Assembly (NCBI RefSeq): GCF_003851685.1
Contig: NZ_CP027727.1
Span: forward strand, 186,001-250,000
Direction: 5' to 3'
Length of the DNA stretch: 64,000 nucleotides
DNA from: Pseudomonas sp. R5-89-07
GTDB lineage: Bacteria; Pseudomonadota; Gammaproteobacteria; Pseudomonadales; Pseudomonadaceae
Shown here: positions 9,801 to 16,699 of the stretch, piece after piece
How positions within the stretch are numbered: the stretch's first letter is position 1
Layout: each line of letters begins with the position of its first letter
Program-made: the position numbers and the translations under genes
Notes under the pieces: generated by a model
Database searches by the model: none
What the model was told of the DNA's origin: nothing
Seen by the model: only the letters and a program-made list of their open reading frames with translations

Positions 9801-12116
9801 ACCTTGGATAGTGGTGGCGCGATTACTTTTGAAGCGGTCAAAGACCTGCATCAGGAGAGCCATGAGAAGAGCAATAACAATGCGTTCTGGGTTTCCTCCA
9901 AAGGTAAAGGCAACACCGACGAAACCGTCCGCCAGAGTCAGCTGATCGCCGAAGGCAATGTGGCAATCAAAGCTGTCGCCGGTTTGAAGATCGACATTAA
10001 CCAGGTCAATCAGGAGACAGTCAGCCAATCCATTGATGCGATGGTTAAGGCCGATCCGCAGTTGGCTTGGATCAAGGACGCTGAGAAGCGTGGCGATGTG
10101 GACTGGAGGCAGGTCAAGGAGATCCACGACAGCTTCAAGTACAGCAACTCGGGGCTGGGGCCGGCGTCGCAGATCATTATTGCGATTGTGATGGCGGCAG
10201 TGGTCGGGCCGCTGGCGGCAGGCGCAATGGGCACCGCTACTGGAGGCATGGTTGCTGCCGGAACCATTTCCGTAGAAACGGCGGCCGGCATTTCGGCTGC
10301 GGCAGGTGCCGTTGCAGCAGGGGCAGCGACCAATGCAACCGTCAGTGTCGTTAATAACCGAGGCAACCTGGGCGCGGTATTCAAGGACGTAACCTCTTCG
10401 GATGCGATGAAGGGATACGTTATTGCAGGAGCAACAGCCGGTCTGACTGCCGCTTATTTCGATGGTTGGACAGGTACCAAGACCGAGTACGGGACCGGGA
10501 ATATTACGTCTCCGCCTTTGAATACATGGGCCGGGGCTGGGCAGTTTGCTGCGAATCAGACGTTGCAGAACGGCACTTCGATGCTTGTTGGCAAGGCGTT
10601 AGGACAAGGTGGAAGCGGCAATGACGCGCTGAAAAGCGCGCTATTCAACACGCTTGCGGCAGTCAGCTTTAATGCTGTGGGGGACTATACAAAAGGGCGT
10701 TTGACCGACGGATATCCGCCGAAAATCATCGTTCATGCAATGGTGGGTGGTTTGCTTGCAGAGGCTACTGGGGGCGATTTTAAAACTGGAGCTTTGGCAG
10801 CCGGAATCAATGAAGCTGTAGTTGGCCACTTGAACACCCTAGTCAAGGGCAACAAGACCCTTCTCTCGATGAGCTCTCAAATCGTAGGTGTAATTGCGGC
10901 TGCTACGCAGCAGGATGCCGACGCTAAATCGTTGGAAAAGGGTGGCTGGGTAGCGAAAAACGCCACGCAGTACAACCATGCTCTTCACAAATCCCAAACC
11001 GATGCGCTGGATGAACAGCGACGGTTCCATCCTGAGAAAGCTGATCGTTTGAACGCAGCTGCCTGCGCGTTGGCTCGCTGCGCAGAGTCGATTCCGACCG
11101 ACGATCCTACCTACGGTAAGTTCAAGGCACTTCAGGATAGCGGGGCTACTTATGGTGAAGAGATTGCGCTGCTTCAAGCAACCGGCCAGTTCGGTGGGCG
11201 CAGTTGGAAGGATTGGAGCGATGACACACTTAATGCTCATGGCAAGGCCGTACAGGTCGTTGGCGCGAGCAAGGATACTGCCCTGGGGCTCACGGGAGGA
11301 GCCGCGGCATATGCAGGGATGTTGGTTTCGTCACCTGCCTGTGTCGGCGTAGTTACGTGCGCCTTACCGGTCGGCCTAGGTGCACTGGGCACCACGTCAA
11401 TGGTGGGTGCTTGGGACTCGGCCAGCCAAATTACGGCGGATTTCAGGTCCGGTGAGCCTGAAAAAGTTGCGGCTTCTTTTTATCCTGAAACCTTTCCCGG
11501 AGAATCAAGTGCGACGTCTGACCTGGCAACCAGTACAGCTAAATCGGTAGCGCTGGCGGCGTTGTTCGGCGGGGCTGGTAAATATTTTAGTGGAAAATTA
11601 GCTGGAGATGCGTCCAGCGCAGCGGCTACGAAAGAACTTCCAGCTCCTAATCGAAGTGGGTTGGACCTTTCCAAGGTCGACGTTTTGACTATAAGGGATG
11701 CGCGGAAACTAGATGGCGAAAACAGAGGCCTGATTTTTGTCCAGGAGCCTCAAGGAGACTTCGCTAAACCGTTCGTTAAGTTCGAAGCGGGTACAACAGG
11801 GGCATTTTCTGATGTTCTATCGCAGCGTAAAGCTGTCCCGGCAATTAGATTTGACAATCCCAATCCGAACGGCAACAATTTTGTAAAGTTTGACGGTGTA
11901 GAGGATATTAACGGTATCACCTTGATTGATCGAAAAACGGCGCTGACTACATTTGATAAGCAGATACAGAGCGTTCAGCGAGTATCGGCAGCGCTAAAGC
12001 AGAATCCGGGAGTTAAGGCGGTTTTTGAATTTCCCAATCAAAAAGCAGCTGATAGGGCAATAGATATCCTTGTTGAGCAAAATATCAGAAATATTTCTGT
12101 AAGGGTGGCACCTTAA
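3813..12116 (+). CDS. cdiA: CdiA/hemagglutinin-like two-partner secretion exoprotein with C-terminal restriction-endonuclease-like toxin
   Basis: A 2767-residue exoprotein. An extended signal region (residues 1-50) is followed by the TPS secretion domain, with the NPNL and NPYGI motifs near residues 120-155. Long filamentous-hemagglutinin repeats of the form LDNSxGxL fill roughly residues 350-1350, then come a middle region (about 1350-1650) and a second FHA repeat block (about 1650-2080). A DUF637-like pre-toxin segment covers about 2110-2300. The sequence AKNATQYN at about 2380 sits where enterobacterial CdiA proteins carry VENN, marking the start of the variable C-terminus. The last 150 residues contain FDG (D2694) and LIDRK (D2706, K2708), a PD-(D/E)xK-like pattern resembling Tox-REase domains. 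Delivery into neighbouring bacteria is known for the family; the nuclease call is inference. Confidence 0.88.
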   Translation: MDVRQFAFLARQPSAALKPRNSFFGLPKRGLALILANALFWQPLLAQAEGIVVSAPGTTVGQAGNGVPVVNIATPNGAGLSHNQFQQYNVGPNGVILNNATGTLVNTQLGGYIVGNPNLKGGAASVILNEVNGGSASQLRGYTEVAGQSAKVIVANPYGITCSGCGFINTPNVTLTTGKPIIDSTGQLKSYQVDGGAVTIDGEGLNASNVDRFDIITRSAKINAQINARELNVIAGRNDVDAQSLNTTPRADDGSAKPELAIDSSALGGMYAGAIKLVGTEAGVGVKLDGTLAASGGDIQLDANGRLSMAQAAATGNVKVTAQNVDLTDKVYANGNVQVTSAQDLVNRKSIAAGQRIELNAANVSNPGIIEAGVAADNSRNTTGDLVVNAQTVTTSGNLLASRALAVTAAQALTNQGAVIQAKNIEVSSANLTNQGASARLFGEQSLAITSPAIVNLGGLIRFGEGQAATLNSASLDNRQGRIEMAGGSLVVTSANFNNSGGQVIANDLTVNAGNLNNQNGVLVGKTATVNASDLDNSLKGLIQADGGALNLTVANAFNNNQGFAQASTDLNVNAGSLSNNAAGVLSADTGKLTLTAAQQLNNAQGRLQAGQDDIELHAAQLNNQSGVIVGKQLLLDVAGGDIDNRAGRVLGDQLDVRASGLDNRSAGLLAGGAQGVSLLLKGPGQLLNAQGRIQSEGLLQLQGERFDNSAGILLGQTVDVTAQTFNNSNKGALVSDGGDVVLKVSDLLTNVGGQIDAGERSVLVKQLTTLNNDGGTLRGKRVDIAAQHLNNDNGQLLAGAEGVSYSGQDLSNRKGLILSGGAPTVLTTGSLQNQDGTVQGDSLNITAASVDNSNGGLLASLVGDLQLTVQALANRGGKLFGKEQVTLSGATLDNSAGGQISGNQLTLTSRDTLTNQGGLIEANQGLTLTGGNLDNSANGQLRALGGASSSLNLSGQVNNQNGTLEFGSQAFSLDAASLNNQSGMLQHAGTGLFHLNTAGLSGSQGNIQGMGSADWAFGKVDGLGRVQLNEVLTYKSDQALALKAGDRMASAKGLILNVASLDNAGELLSDGDISITTGDINNSGRVSALQTLTVAANNLNQNGGRLAATNARLTLSGTLANLGFLTARQQLDIAAAQIDNRGTLGAQGAVNLTAVNGITNAADSLLFSGGDMTLRSNGFSNSYGDVYSKGDLSFAARDGGRAVLFSNRSGTVESEGSIGINAGFIENAKDEFELGQTLTTGSLYWVCSQHCGEKDDWERGEITIYETYLEAATKDSVSARLVAGKNMLLQGDNVQNRYSLMAANGDLSITAGDLLNQGAATRTGQRKIVVNTPGHVPDDLFERMRYVDVPAFNAATAAGNFDKARFEELKNRSPNSWPFVHSSDVTTWTDNGGPGYDATLQAGGTVNLNVARTLQNGTLHNNTLAQLTGTLGDDQTGIPVGGININLSKHANDPSAQAPGSVLPVVGVAPGGGFVPVDYTGTAFAPVDPTTSPTFQLPKGGYGLFVKNADPTSHYLIETNPEFTSVSGFFSSDYMLGKLGFNSDNAWRRLGDGQYETRLIRDAVLAQTGQRFLAGGLYSDADQFRYLMDNALASKDALRLSLGVSLTGQQVGALTHDIVWMENRVIDGQTVLVPVLYLAQADSRNVRGNSLIQGRDLNLVTGGDLINVGTLRASNNLSAVSSGSIYTGGLVEAGNNLNLLAQDSIRNAMAGEIRGKQVSLTALKGDVINDNTAIQVRDGAGMRTLTDNSAGTIVARENLAIDAGRDLTNRGALTAGNDANLTAGRDLNLIAASDTSVKHETREGGEKSSITTDVKNLAASVTAGGSINMQAGQDVNIIGSNATAGKDLTIAAGRDLNVASVSDMHNVEGKEKDGKKRIKTSDDQTTQVASVLTAGGNFVSQAGRDTTIVASRISAGNEAYLYSGDKLSLLAAENSTHTLYDMKKNSGWGSKKTQRDEVTRITNVGTEIKTGGDLILKSEGDQTYQLAKLQSGKDITLDSGGAITFEAVKDLHQESHEKSNNNAFWVSSKGKGNTDETVRQSQLIAEGNVAIKAVAGLKIDINQVNQETVSQSIDAMVKADPQLAWIKDAEKRGDVDWRQVKEIHDSFKYSNSGLGPASQIIIAIVMAAVVGPLAAGAMGTATGGMVAAGTISVETAAGISAAAGAVAAGAATNATVSVVNNRGNLGAVFKDVTSSDAMKGYVIAGATAGLTAAYFDGWTGTKTEYGTGNITSPPLNTWAGAGQFAANQTLQNGTSMLVGKALGQGGSGNDALKSALFNTLAAVSFNAVGDYTKGRLTDGYPPKIIVHAMVGGLLAEATGGDFKTGALAAGINEAVVGHLNTLVKGNKTLLSMSSQIVGVIAAATQQDADAKSLEKGGWVAKNATQYNHALHKSQTDALDEQRRFHPEKADRLNAAACALARCAESIPTDDPTYGKFKALQDSGATYGEEIALLQATGQFGGRSWKDWSDDTLNAHGKAVQVVGASKDTALGLTGGAAAYAGMLVSSPACVGVVTCALPVGLGALGTTSMVGAWDSASQITADFRSGEPEKVAASFYPETFPGESSATSDLATSTAKSVALAALFGGAGKYFSGKLAGDASSAAATKELPAPNRSGLDLSKVDVLTIRDARKLDGENRGLIFVQEPQGDFAKPFVKFEAGTTGAFSDVLSQRKAVPAIRFDNPNPNGNNFVKFDGVEDINGITLIDRKTALTTFDKQIQSVQRVSAALKQNPGVKAVFEFPNQKAADRAIDILVEQNIRNISVRVAP
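8519..9644 (+). repeat. 1.1-kb segment of cdiA duplicated in the orphan module
   Basis: This block of cdiA is nearly identical to 13475-14600. In the 150 bases I compared closely there were four differences, all at third codon positions. Similarity drops sharply after TTGTATGACATGAAG at both copies. It is a ready substrate for homologous exchange of the toxin-immunity end. Confidence 0.9.
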
Positions 12117-12781
12117 TGACTAAATATAAGCTTGAATTTCGACATAGACCTGATTTTTCAGAGTCTATCGAAGATAGGCATAATAAGTTTTTGAGCGCTG
12201 TAAGCGATTTGGGCGTTCCATGGGGTTTGAACGATTCCCTTAAAGTTCCCCCTATTGGAAGCGAGTTGGTGACCTCGGTATCATTAGATAAGCTACTTCC
12301 GGTCGGCGTTAAAGGTCGAATTTCATACGCCCTGCGAGATCAGAAGTATTTGGAAGATGATGCGCAGTTTGATGATGCTCTATTTATTGAATTTACAGCT
12401 TCAAAAGTCGATTATTCACATTTGTTGAAAGTTGTTTTTCCTAGATATATTAAGGCATTTGGTTGCTATCGCTCGGCTTTGCATGATTGGAGTGTTACGA
12501 GAAGCGATTGGCCTTTAGTGATAGAAGCTTGTGAAGCTACAAAGAAAGACGTCAATGGTAGGGATGGTGTTTTTCGTATAAATGCAGCGAATTATTTCGA
12601 TAAGGAATTGTGTCTTCGTGCTTTTGGAAAAGGACCTCGTGAACTTGTTGATTTAATAAGTGATTATGTAGAGGAAGTGCGTGAGTTTGAAGAGGGAGTT
12701 TTGATTGTGATTAGTTATAATCCGCTATCTGCCGACGAGCTCCTTAGTGCTGGTGATCGAATAAAAAGCTTGGTAATTTGA
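12116..12781 (+). CDS. cdiI: Putative CDI immunity protein for the CdiA toxin
   Basis: A 221-residue soluble protein whose ATG shares one base with the cdiA stop (TAATG), the usual tight coupling of cdiA and cdiI. No signal peptide or membrane segment is seen. The sequence is strongly AT-rich compared with the cdiA body, as is the toxin tail just before it, which suggests that toxin end and immunity gene arrived together. I do not recognise the family; it is not an obvious SUKH protein. The role is inferred from position: it should bind and block the nuclease-like C-terminus of the preceding gene. Confidence 0.75.
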   Translation: MTKYKLEFRHRPDFSESIEDRHNKFLSAVSDLGVPWGLNDSLKVPPIGSELVTSVSLDKLLPVGVKGRISYALRDQKYLEDDAQFDDALFIEFTASKVDYSHLLKVVFPRYIKAFGCYRSALHDWSVTRSDWPLVIEACEATKKDVNGRDGVFRINAANYFDKELCLRAFGKGPRELVDLISDYVEEVREFEEGVLIVISYNPLSADELLSAGDRIKSLVI

Positions 12782-12891
12782 TTTTTTTCTGGTCAAGATG
12801 GTCAGTGTAGGGCTGTTTTGACTGGGCTTGGTAGAGTTGGTGGGAAGATTCTGCTTTTATGGTTTTTTAATAAAATGGTTTTATATATTAG

Positions 12892-12918
12892 CCGGGCAGT
12901 TGTGGTTTGACTGCCCGG
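12892..12918. terminator. Possible bidirectional terminator hairpin
   Basis: Perfect 9-bp stem CCGGGCAGT/ACTGCCCGG with a 9-base loop, lying between the ends of two convergent genes (cdiI and the small gene at 12927). The flanks are AT-rich but no clean U-tract is present on either strand. Confidence 0.45.
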
Positions 12919-12926
12919 ATTCTGCT

Positions 12927-13193
12927 TTAGATTTTCGAGTTTAATTTCCGTCCAATAACATCCAACAGATCGCACCCATCTCGCAGCGGTATAGCCAGCA
13001 GCAGCGCAAAATCATGCAACACAATCGCATCACTGCTGATTTCCTCCCGAAACGCTAGGTTCTCCAAAAACTGCGTCACCGCACGAATACGATACGCGGC
13101 GGCTTCATAGAGAACATCGAGAGGCGCTTGCGTGTCGATTACCAGCGCGGGGATGGTTGAGTCGTGACCTGTTAACGGCATGTATCGGTTCAT
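12927..13193 (-). CDS. Small conserved Pseudomonas protein (copy A) under a switchable leader
   Basis: An 88-residue protein starting MNRYMPLTGHD and closely similar along its length to the 89-residue product of 22394-22663 (shared segments include IDTQAPLDVL, IRAVTQ and LLAIPLRDGCDLLDVI). It is probably helical and has no signal peptide or membrane segment. It loosely resembles the short DUF3077-type Pseudomonas proteins, but I cannot confirm that and assign no function. Translation is probably controlled by the long structured leader at 13194-13430; the ribosome-binding site AGAGAG lies 7 bases before the ATG. The gene runs opposite to the CDI genes and sits between cdiI and the orphan cdiA module. 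Confidence 0.8.
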   Translation of the reverse strand: MNRYMPLTGHDSTIPALVIDTQAPLDVLYEAAAYRIRAVTQFLENLAFREEISSDAIVLHDFALLLAIPLRDGCDLLDVIGRKLNSKI

Positions 13194-13430
13194 ATTTAAG
13201 CTCTCTACTTAAGTGATAAATGCCATCACTCAAACGTCGCCAAACGAATGGGTGACAGCTGTACGCAGGTTGGCGAACCGGCAGTAGAGAAAACCGGCAG
13301 ACCCGAAGGTCTCCCGCGCACAGCCGTCATAAAGCGACTTTGCAGGCGCGCAAGTGGCTGCAAAAAAGCCACCAGCTTGTGCATTCTCTACCGTCAGGTC
13401 GCCAAACCTGAATCGCCATGAGGGCGACCG
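13194..13430 (-). ncRNA. Structured 5' leader with mutually exclusive pairings (copy A)
   Basis: Read on the minus strand, three elements occur in order: GGUAGAGA (13392-13385), UCUCUAC (13290-13284) and the ribosome-binding segment GUAGAGAG (13208-13201). The middle element can pair with the first or the third, not both. A second set lies beside it: UUUGGCGA (13406-13399), UCGCCAA (13276-13270) and UUUGGCGA (13244-13237). A 13-bp helix (13254-13266 with 13316-13328) encloses a UUCG-capped hairpin AGACC-UUCG-GGUCU and the middle element. A short hairpin AGTGAT/ATCACT (13212-13217, 13225-13230) precedes the ribosome-binding site. The same architecture, with compensatory changes, is found at 22664-22899. 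Confidence 0.8.
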
Positions 13431-13435
13431 TCGGA

Positions 13436-13464
13436 CTATAAGTCCTTGGCGTAAAAACGCGCAA
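13436..13464 (-). promoter_or_regulatory. Sigma-70-like promoter of small gene A
   Basis: On the minus strand TTGCGC (13464-13459), a 17-base spacer, then TTATAG (13441-13436). The identical boxes and spacing stand before copy B (22933-22905) although the spacer sequences differ, which supports a real promoter. Transcription would start near 13430. Confidence 0.7.
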
Positions 13465-13474
13465 GGCATCAAAA

Positions 13475-14600
13475 GGCCAACGCTTCCTCGCCGGCGGCCT
13501 GTAGAGCGACGCCGACCAGTTCCGTTACCTGATGGACAACGCCCTGGCCAGCAAAGACGCCCTGCGCCTGAGCCTCGGCGTGTCCCTCACCGGCCAGCAA
13601 GTCGGCGCCCTGACCCACGACATCGTATGGATGGAAAACCGCGTCATCGACGGCCAGACCGTGCTTGTCCCGGTGCTGTACCTGGCCCAGGCCGACTCGC
13701 GCAACGTGCGCGGCAACAGCCTGATCCAGGGCCGCGACCTCAACCTGGTCACCGGCGGCGACCTGATCAACGTCGGCACCCTGCGCGCCAGCAACAACCT
13801 GTCCGCCGTCAGCAGGGGCAGTATCTACACCGGCGGCCTGGTCGAAGCCGGCAACAACCTGAACCTGCTGGCCCAGGACAGTATCCGCAACGCCATGGCC
13901 GGTGAAATCCGCGGCAAGCAAGTCAGCCTCACCGCACTCAAAGGCGATGTCATCAACGACAACACCGCCATCCAGGTACGTGACGGCGCCGGCATGCGCA
14001 CCCTCACCGACACCAGCGCCGGCACCATCGTCGCCCGCGAAAACCTCGCCATCGACGCCGGCCGCGACCTCACCAACCGCGGTGCCCTCACCGCTGGCAA
14101 CGACGCTAACTTAACTGCCGGCCGCGACCTCAACCTCATCGCCGCCAGCGACACCAGCGTCAAGCACGAGACCCGCGAAGGCGGCGAAAAATCCAGCATC
14201 ACCACCGACGTCAAAAACCTCGCCGCCAGCGTCACGGCGGGCGGCAGCATCAACATGCAAGCCGGGCAAGACGTCAACATCATCGGCAGCAACGCCACCG
14301 CCGGCAAAGACCTCACCATTGCCGCCGGCCGCGACGTCAACGTCGCCTCGGTCAGCGACATGCACAACGTCGAAGGCAAGGAAAAACACGGCAAAAAACG
14401 CATCAAGACCTCAGACGATCAGACCACCCAAGTGGCCAGCGTACTGACGGCGGGCGGGGATTTTGTCAGTCAGGCTGGGCGTGACACCACGATCGTGGCG
14501 AGCAGGATCAGTGCGGGGAATGAGGCTTATCTGTATAGCGGGGATAAGTTGAGTTTGTTGGCGGCTGAGAACAGTACGCATACGTTGTATGACATGAAGG
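13475..14600 (+). repeat. Duplicate of cdiA 8519-9644 at the head of the orphan module
   Basis: Begins abruptly at GGCCAACGCTTCC, about ten bases beyond the promoter of small gene A, and keeps the cdiA reading frame except for a TAG at 13502-13504 where cdiA has TAC. Similarity becomes patchy after 14600, then continues at protein level through the pre-toxin region. Confidence 0.9.
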
Positions 14601-16699
14601 AGAAAGGAAGCTGGGGCGCTAAAAAGGCGCAGATGGATGAAGTTACCCGTACCACTCAAGTAGGGACCGAGATCAAGACGGGGGGCAACCTGGTCCTGAA
14701 AAGCGATGGCGATCAGGTGTATCAAGTCGCGAAGCTTAATGGTGGTAAGGACATCATCCTTGATAGCGGCGGGGCGATTGTTTTTGAAGGGGTCAAGGAC
14801 CTGCACGATGAGAGCCACACCAAGAGCAAAAGTGATCTTTCATGGTTCAGTGCCAAAGGCAAAGGCAACACGGATGAAACCTTGCGTCAGAGCGAACTGG
14901 TTGCTCAAGGACAGCTTGTCATCAAGGCAGCCGAAGGCATTCGTATCGATGTCAAACAGGTCGATCAGCAGACCGTAAGCCAGACCGTTGATGCGATGGT
15001 CAAGGCTGATCCTAATCTGGCCTGGCTCAAGCAAGCTGAAGCGCGTGGGGACATTGATTGGCGCCAGGTGAAAGAGATTCACGAGAGCTTCAAGTACGAC
15101 AACTCAGGGTTGGGCGCCGGTGCCAAGATTGCGATTGCGATCATGATGGCGGCGATTATGGGGCCGGTAGGATTCGGGTTGCAGGGCGCCACACTTGCGG
15201 TGAGCACCAGCCTAAGTACGACGGCGGTCACCAGCACCATCAACAACAAGGGCAATTTGGGTGCAGCGCTTAAGGAAACGGTCAGCGCCAATAGCCTGAA
15301 AAGCGCAGCGGTCGCTGGTTTTACGGCGGGTGCCCTGGAGTATGCCGATACCAATTGGTTCGCTGGGGCAGACAGTGCAGGTGCAAGCACAAGCACCGTC
15401 CAAGGTGTTACCCCGAGTACAGGCTCAACGTTGGCGGTTACTAACTCCTCCAAAGATATTTTCACCTGGACGTCAGCAGGCGATATCGCGCTGCGTACTG
15501 GTGGCCGGGCGGTAATCTCTAGCGGAATATCGACGGCCATTCAAGGGGGAAGCTTCGGCGACAACTTCAATGCGGCCTTGTTGGGAGAGGCTGGCAACGT
15601 TGCAATGGCTACCGGTTTTAATTGGGTGGGTGATTACGTCACGTTCCCCAATGGCAGCCCTCAAAAGATTATTGCGCACGCTTTGATGGGGGGATTGCTG
15701 GCTGAAGCCACAGGTAGCGATTTCAAAACCGGGGCTGCCTCTGCCGGGCTGAATGAGGCACTCATCAATCAGTTGGTGTGGGCTGCTCAAGGCAATGACG
15801 ACATCACGCTGATGCTTTCACAACTGACAGGCTTGTTAGCAGCTGCGGCGGTGGATGGAGATTTGGAAAAAGGCTCTCAGATTGCTCAGAAAGCAACGAC
15901 GTTTAACTATCTTTACCACGAAGAAGTCGAGGAGATGCTTCGGGAGGTAGATAGCAAGACTACTGAGCAAGAGAAGCGTGAGGTCAGGCAGCGTTATGCG
16001 GAACTTGATCAGCAGAGAAATAACGAATTGGATGCCCTTTGCGCACGCGATCCGCAACGCTGCCGAGGTATTGCCACTTCCTTGGCGAACGATGATCAGA
16101 AACTCGTTGATCTGGTAGGTAGACTGAGGTCCCAAGGGCAGGGCGGGGCGGCTTCTGCGGTTGGTTTTGTGATAGGGAACAACCTAGACGCGACCAGCCA
16201 AATTGCAGCAGATATCAGCTCTGCGGGCGGCGGACCATTAGTTAAGCTCGGCGCGGAGGCAATTAAGGCCGGAGTTGGGATCACACTGCCTTCACGTTCA
16301 AGCTCTGGTAAGGGGAAAGGAAGCCAAGGCGGCGCGGGTTCTCCTGAGGAGACGCTGGGGGGAAAAGAGGTAAGCGCTCCGGTAAAAGTTGATTACTCAA
16401 GTATTGAAAATCCAAAAAATGTCGGCCCCGGAAAAGAATTCACATTGCGTCAAAAACAAGAAGCCTTGGAGCTGAATAAAGCTGCTAACGACGGTGTGGT
16501 AAAGTCTGATGCTAGTGGTACAGTATTGACCAAACCACAAAAAAGCCAGCGTGGGGTTACTCCAGACCCTAACGAGTGGCAGTTTGACCACAAAGAAGCG
16601 AAGAACTGTGGAGGTACAAACTGTAGCTCGAATCTTCAAATTCTATCTAGGCAAGAAAATAGAGCCAAATCTGACAAAAAGGCGGAATTAGATGAATAA
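13532..16699 (+). CDS. Orphan CdiA C-terminal module with HNH-like nuclease toxin
   Basis: A 1055-residue open frame that lacks a signal peptide, TPS domain and first repeat block. Its first 350 residues are almost the same as CdiA from about residue 1590. It then carries the second FHA repeat block, a DUF637-like pre-toxin segment and KATTFNYLYHEE at the VENN-equivalent boundary, followed by a different C-terminus. The last 50 residues contain FDHKEAKNCGGTNC, NLQILSRQEN and a terminal Lys-rich segment, an HNH/endonuclease VII-like pattern. The start given is the first ATG after the in-frame TAG; no ribosome-binding site is obvious. Known orphan cdiA-CT modules are usually silent until recombined into the full-length gene, which is my inference here. 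Confidence 0.82.
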   Translation: MDNALASKDALRLSLGVSLTGQQVGALTHDIVWMENRVIDGQTVLVPVLYLAQADSRNVRGNSLIQGRDLNLVTGGDLINVGTLRASNNLSAVSRGSIYTGGLVEAGNNLNLLAQDSIRNAMAGEIRGKQVSLTALKGDVINDNTAIQVRDGAGMRTLTDTSAGTIVARENLAIDAGRDLTNRGALTAGNDANLTAGRDLNLIAASDTSVKHETREGGEKSSITTDVKNLAASVTAGGSINMQAGQDVNIIGSNATAGKDLTIAAGRDVNVASVSDMHNVEGKEKHGKKRIKTSDDQTTQVASVLTAGGDFVSQAGRDTTIVASRISAGNEAYLYSGDKLSLLAAENSTHTLYDMKEKGSWGAKKAQMDEVTRTTQVGTEIKTGGNLVLKSDGDQVYQVAKLNGGKDIILDSGGAIVFEGVKDLHDESHTKSKSDLSWFSAKGKGNTDETLRQSELVAQGQLVIKAAEGIRIDVKQVDQQTVSQTVDAMVKADPNLAWLKQAEARGDIDWRQVKEIHESFKYDNSGLGAGAKIAIAIMMAAIMGPVGFGLQGATLAVSTSLSTTAVTSTINNKGNLGAALKETVSANSLKSAAVAGFTAGALEYADTNWFAGADSAGASTSTVQGVTPSTGSTLAVTNSSKDIFTWTSAGDIALRTGGRAVISSGISTAIQGGSFGDNFNAALLGEAGNVAMATGFNWVGDYVTFPNGSPQKIIAHALMGGLLAEATGSDFKTGAASAGLNEALINQLVWAAQGNDDITLMLSQLTGLLAAAAVDGDLEKGSQIAQKATTFNYLYHEEVEEMLREVDSKTTEQEKREVRQRYAELDQQRNNELDALCARDPQRCRGIATSLANDDQKLVDLVGRLRSQGQGGAASAVGFVIGNNLDATSQIAADISSAGGGPLVKLGAEAIKAGVGITLPSRSSSGKGKGSQGGAGSPEETLGGKEVSAPVKVDYSSIENPKNVGPGKEFTLRQKQEALELNKAANDGVVKSDASGTVLTKPQKSQRGVTPDPNEWQFDHKEAKNCGGTNCSSNLQILSRQENRAKSDKKAELDE

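Noticed and set aside
3783..10127. Three antisense frames of 591-722 codons over cdiA
   Set aside because: The Val/Ala/Gly-rich repetitive translations mirror the FHA repeats on the opposite strand; no domain or start signal supports them.
13230..13472. Minus-strand 80-codon frame upstream of small gene A
   Set aside because: It overlaps the structured leader and its promoter; covariation in this region follows RNA pairing, not codons.
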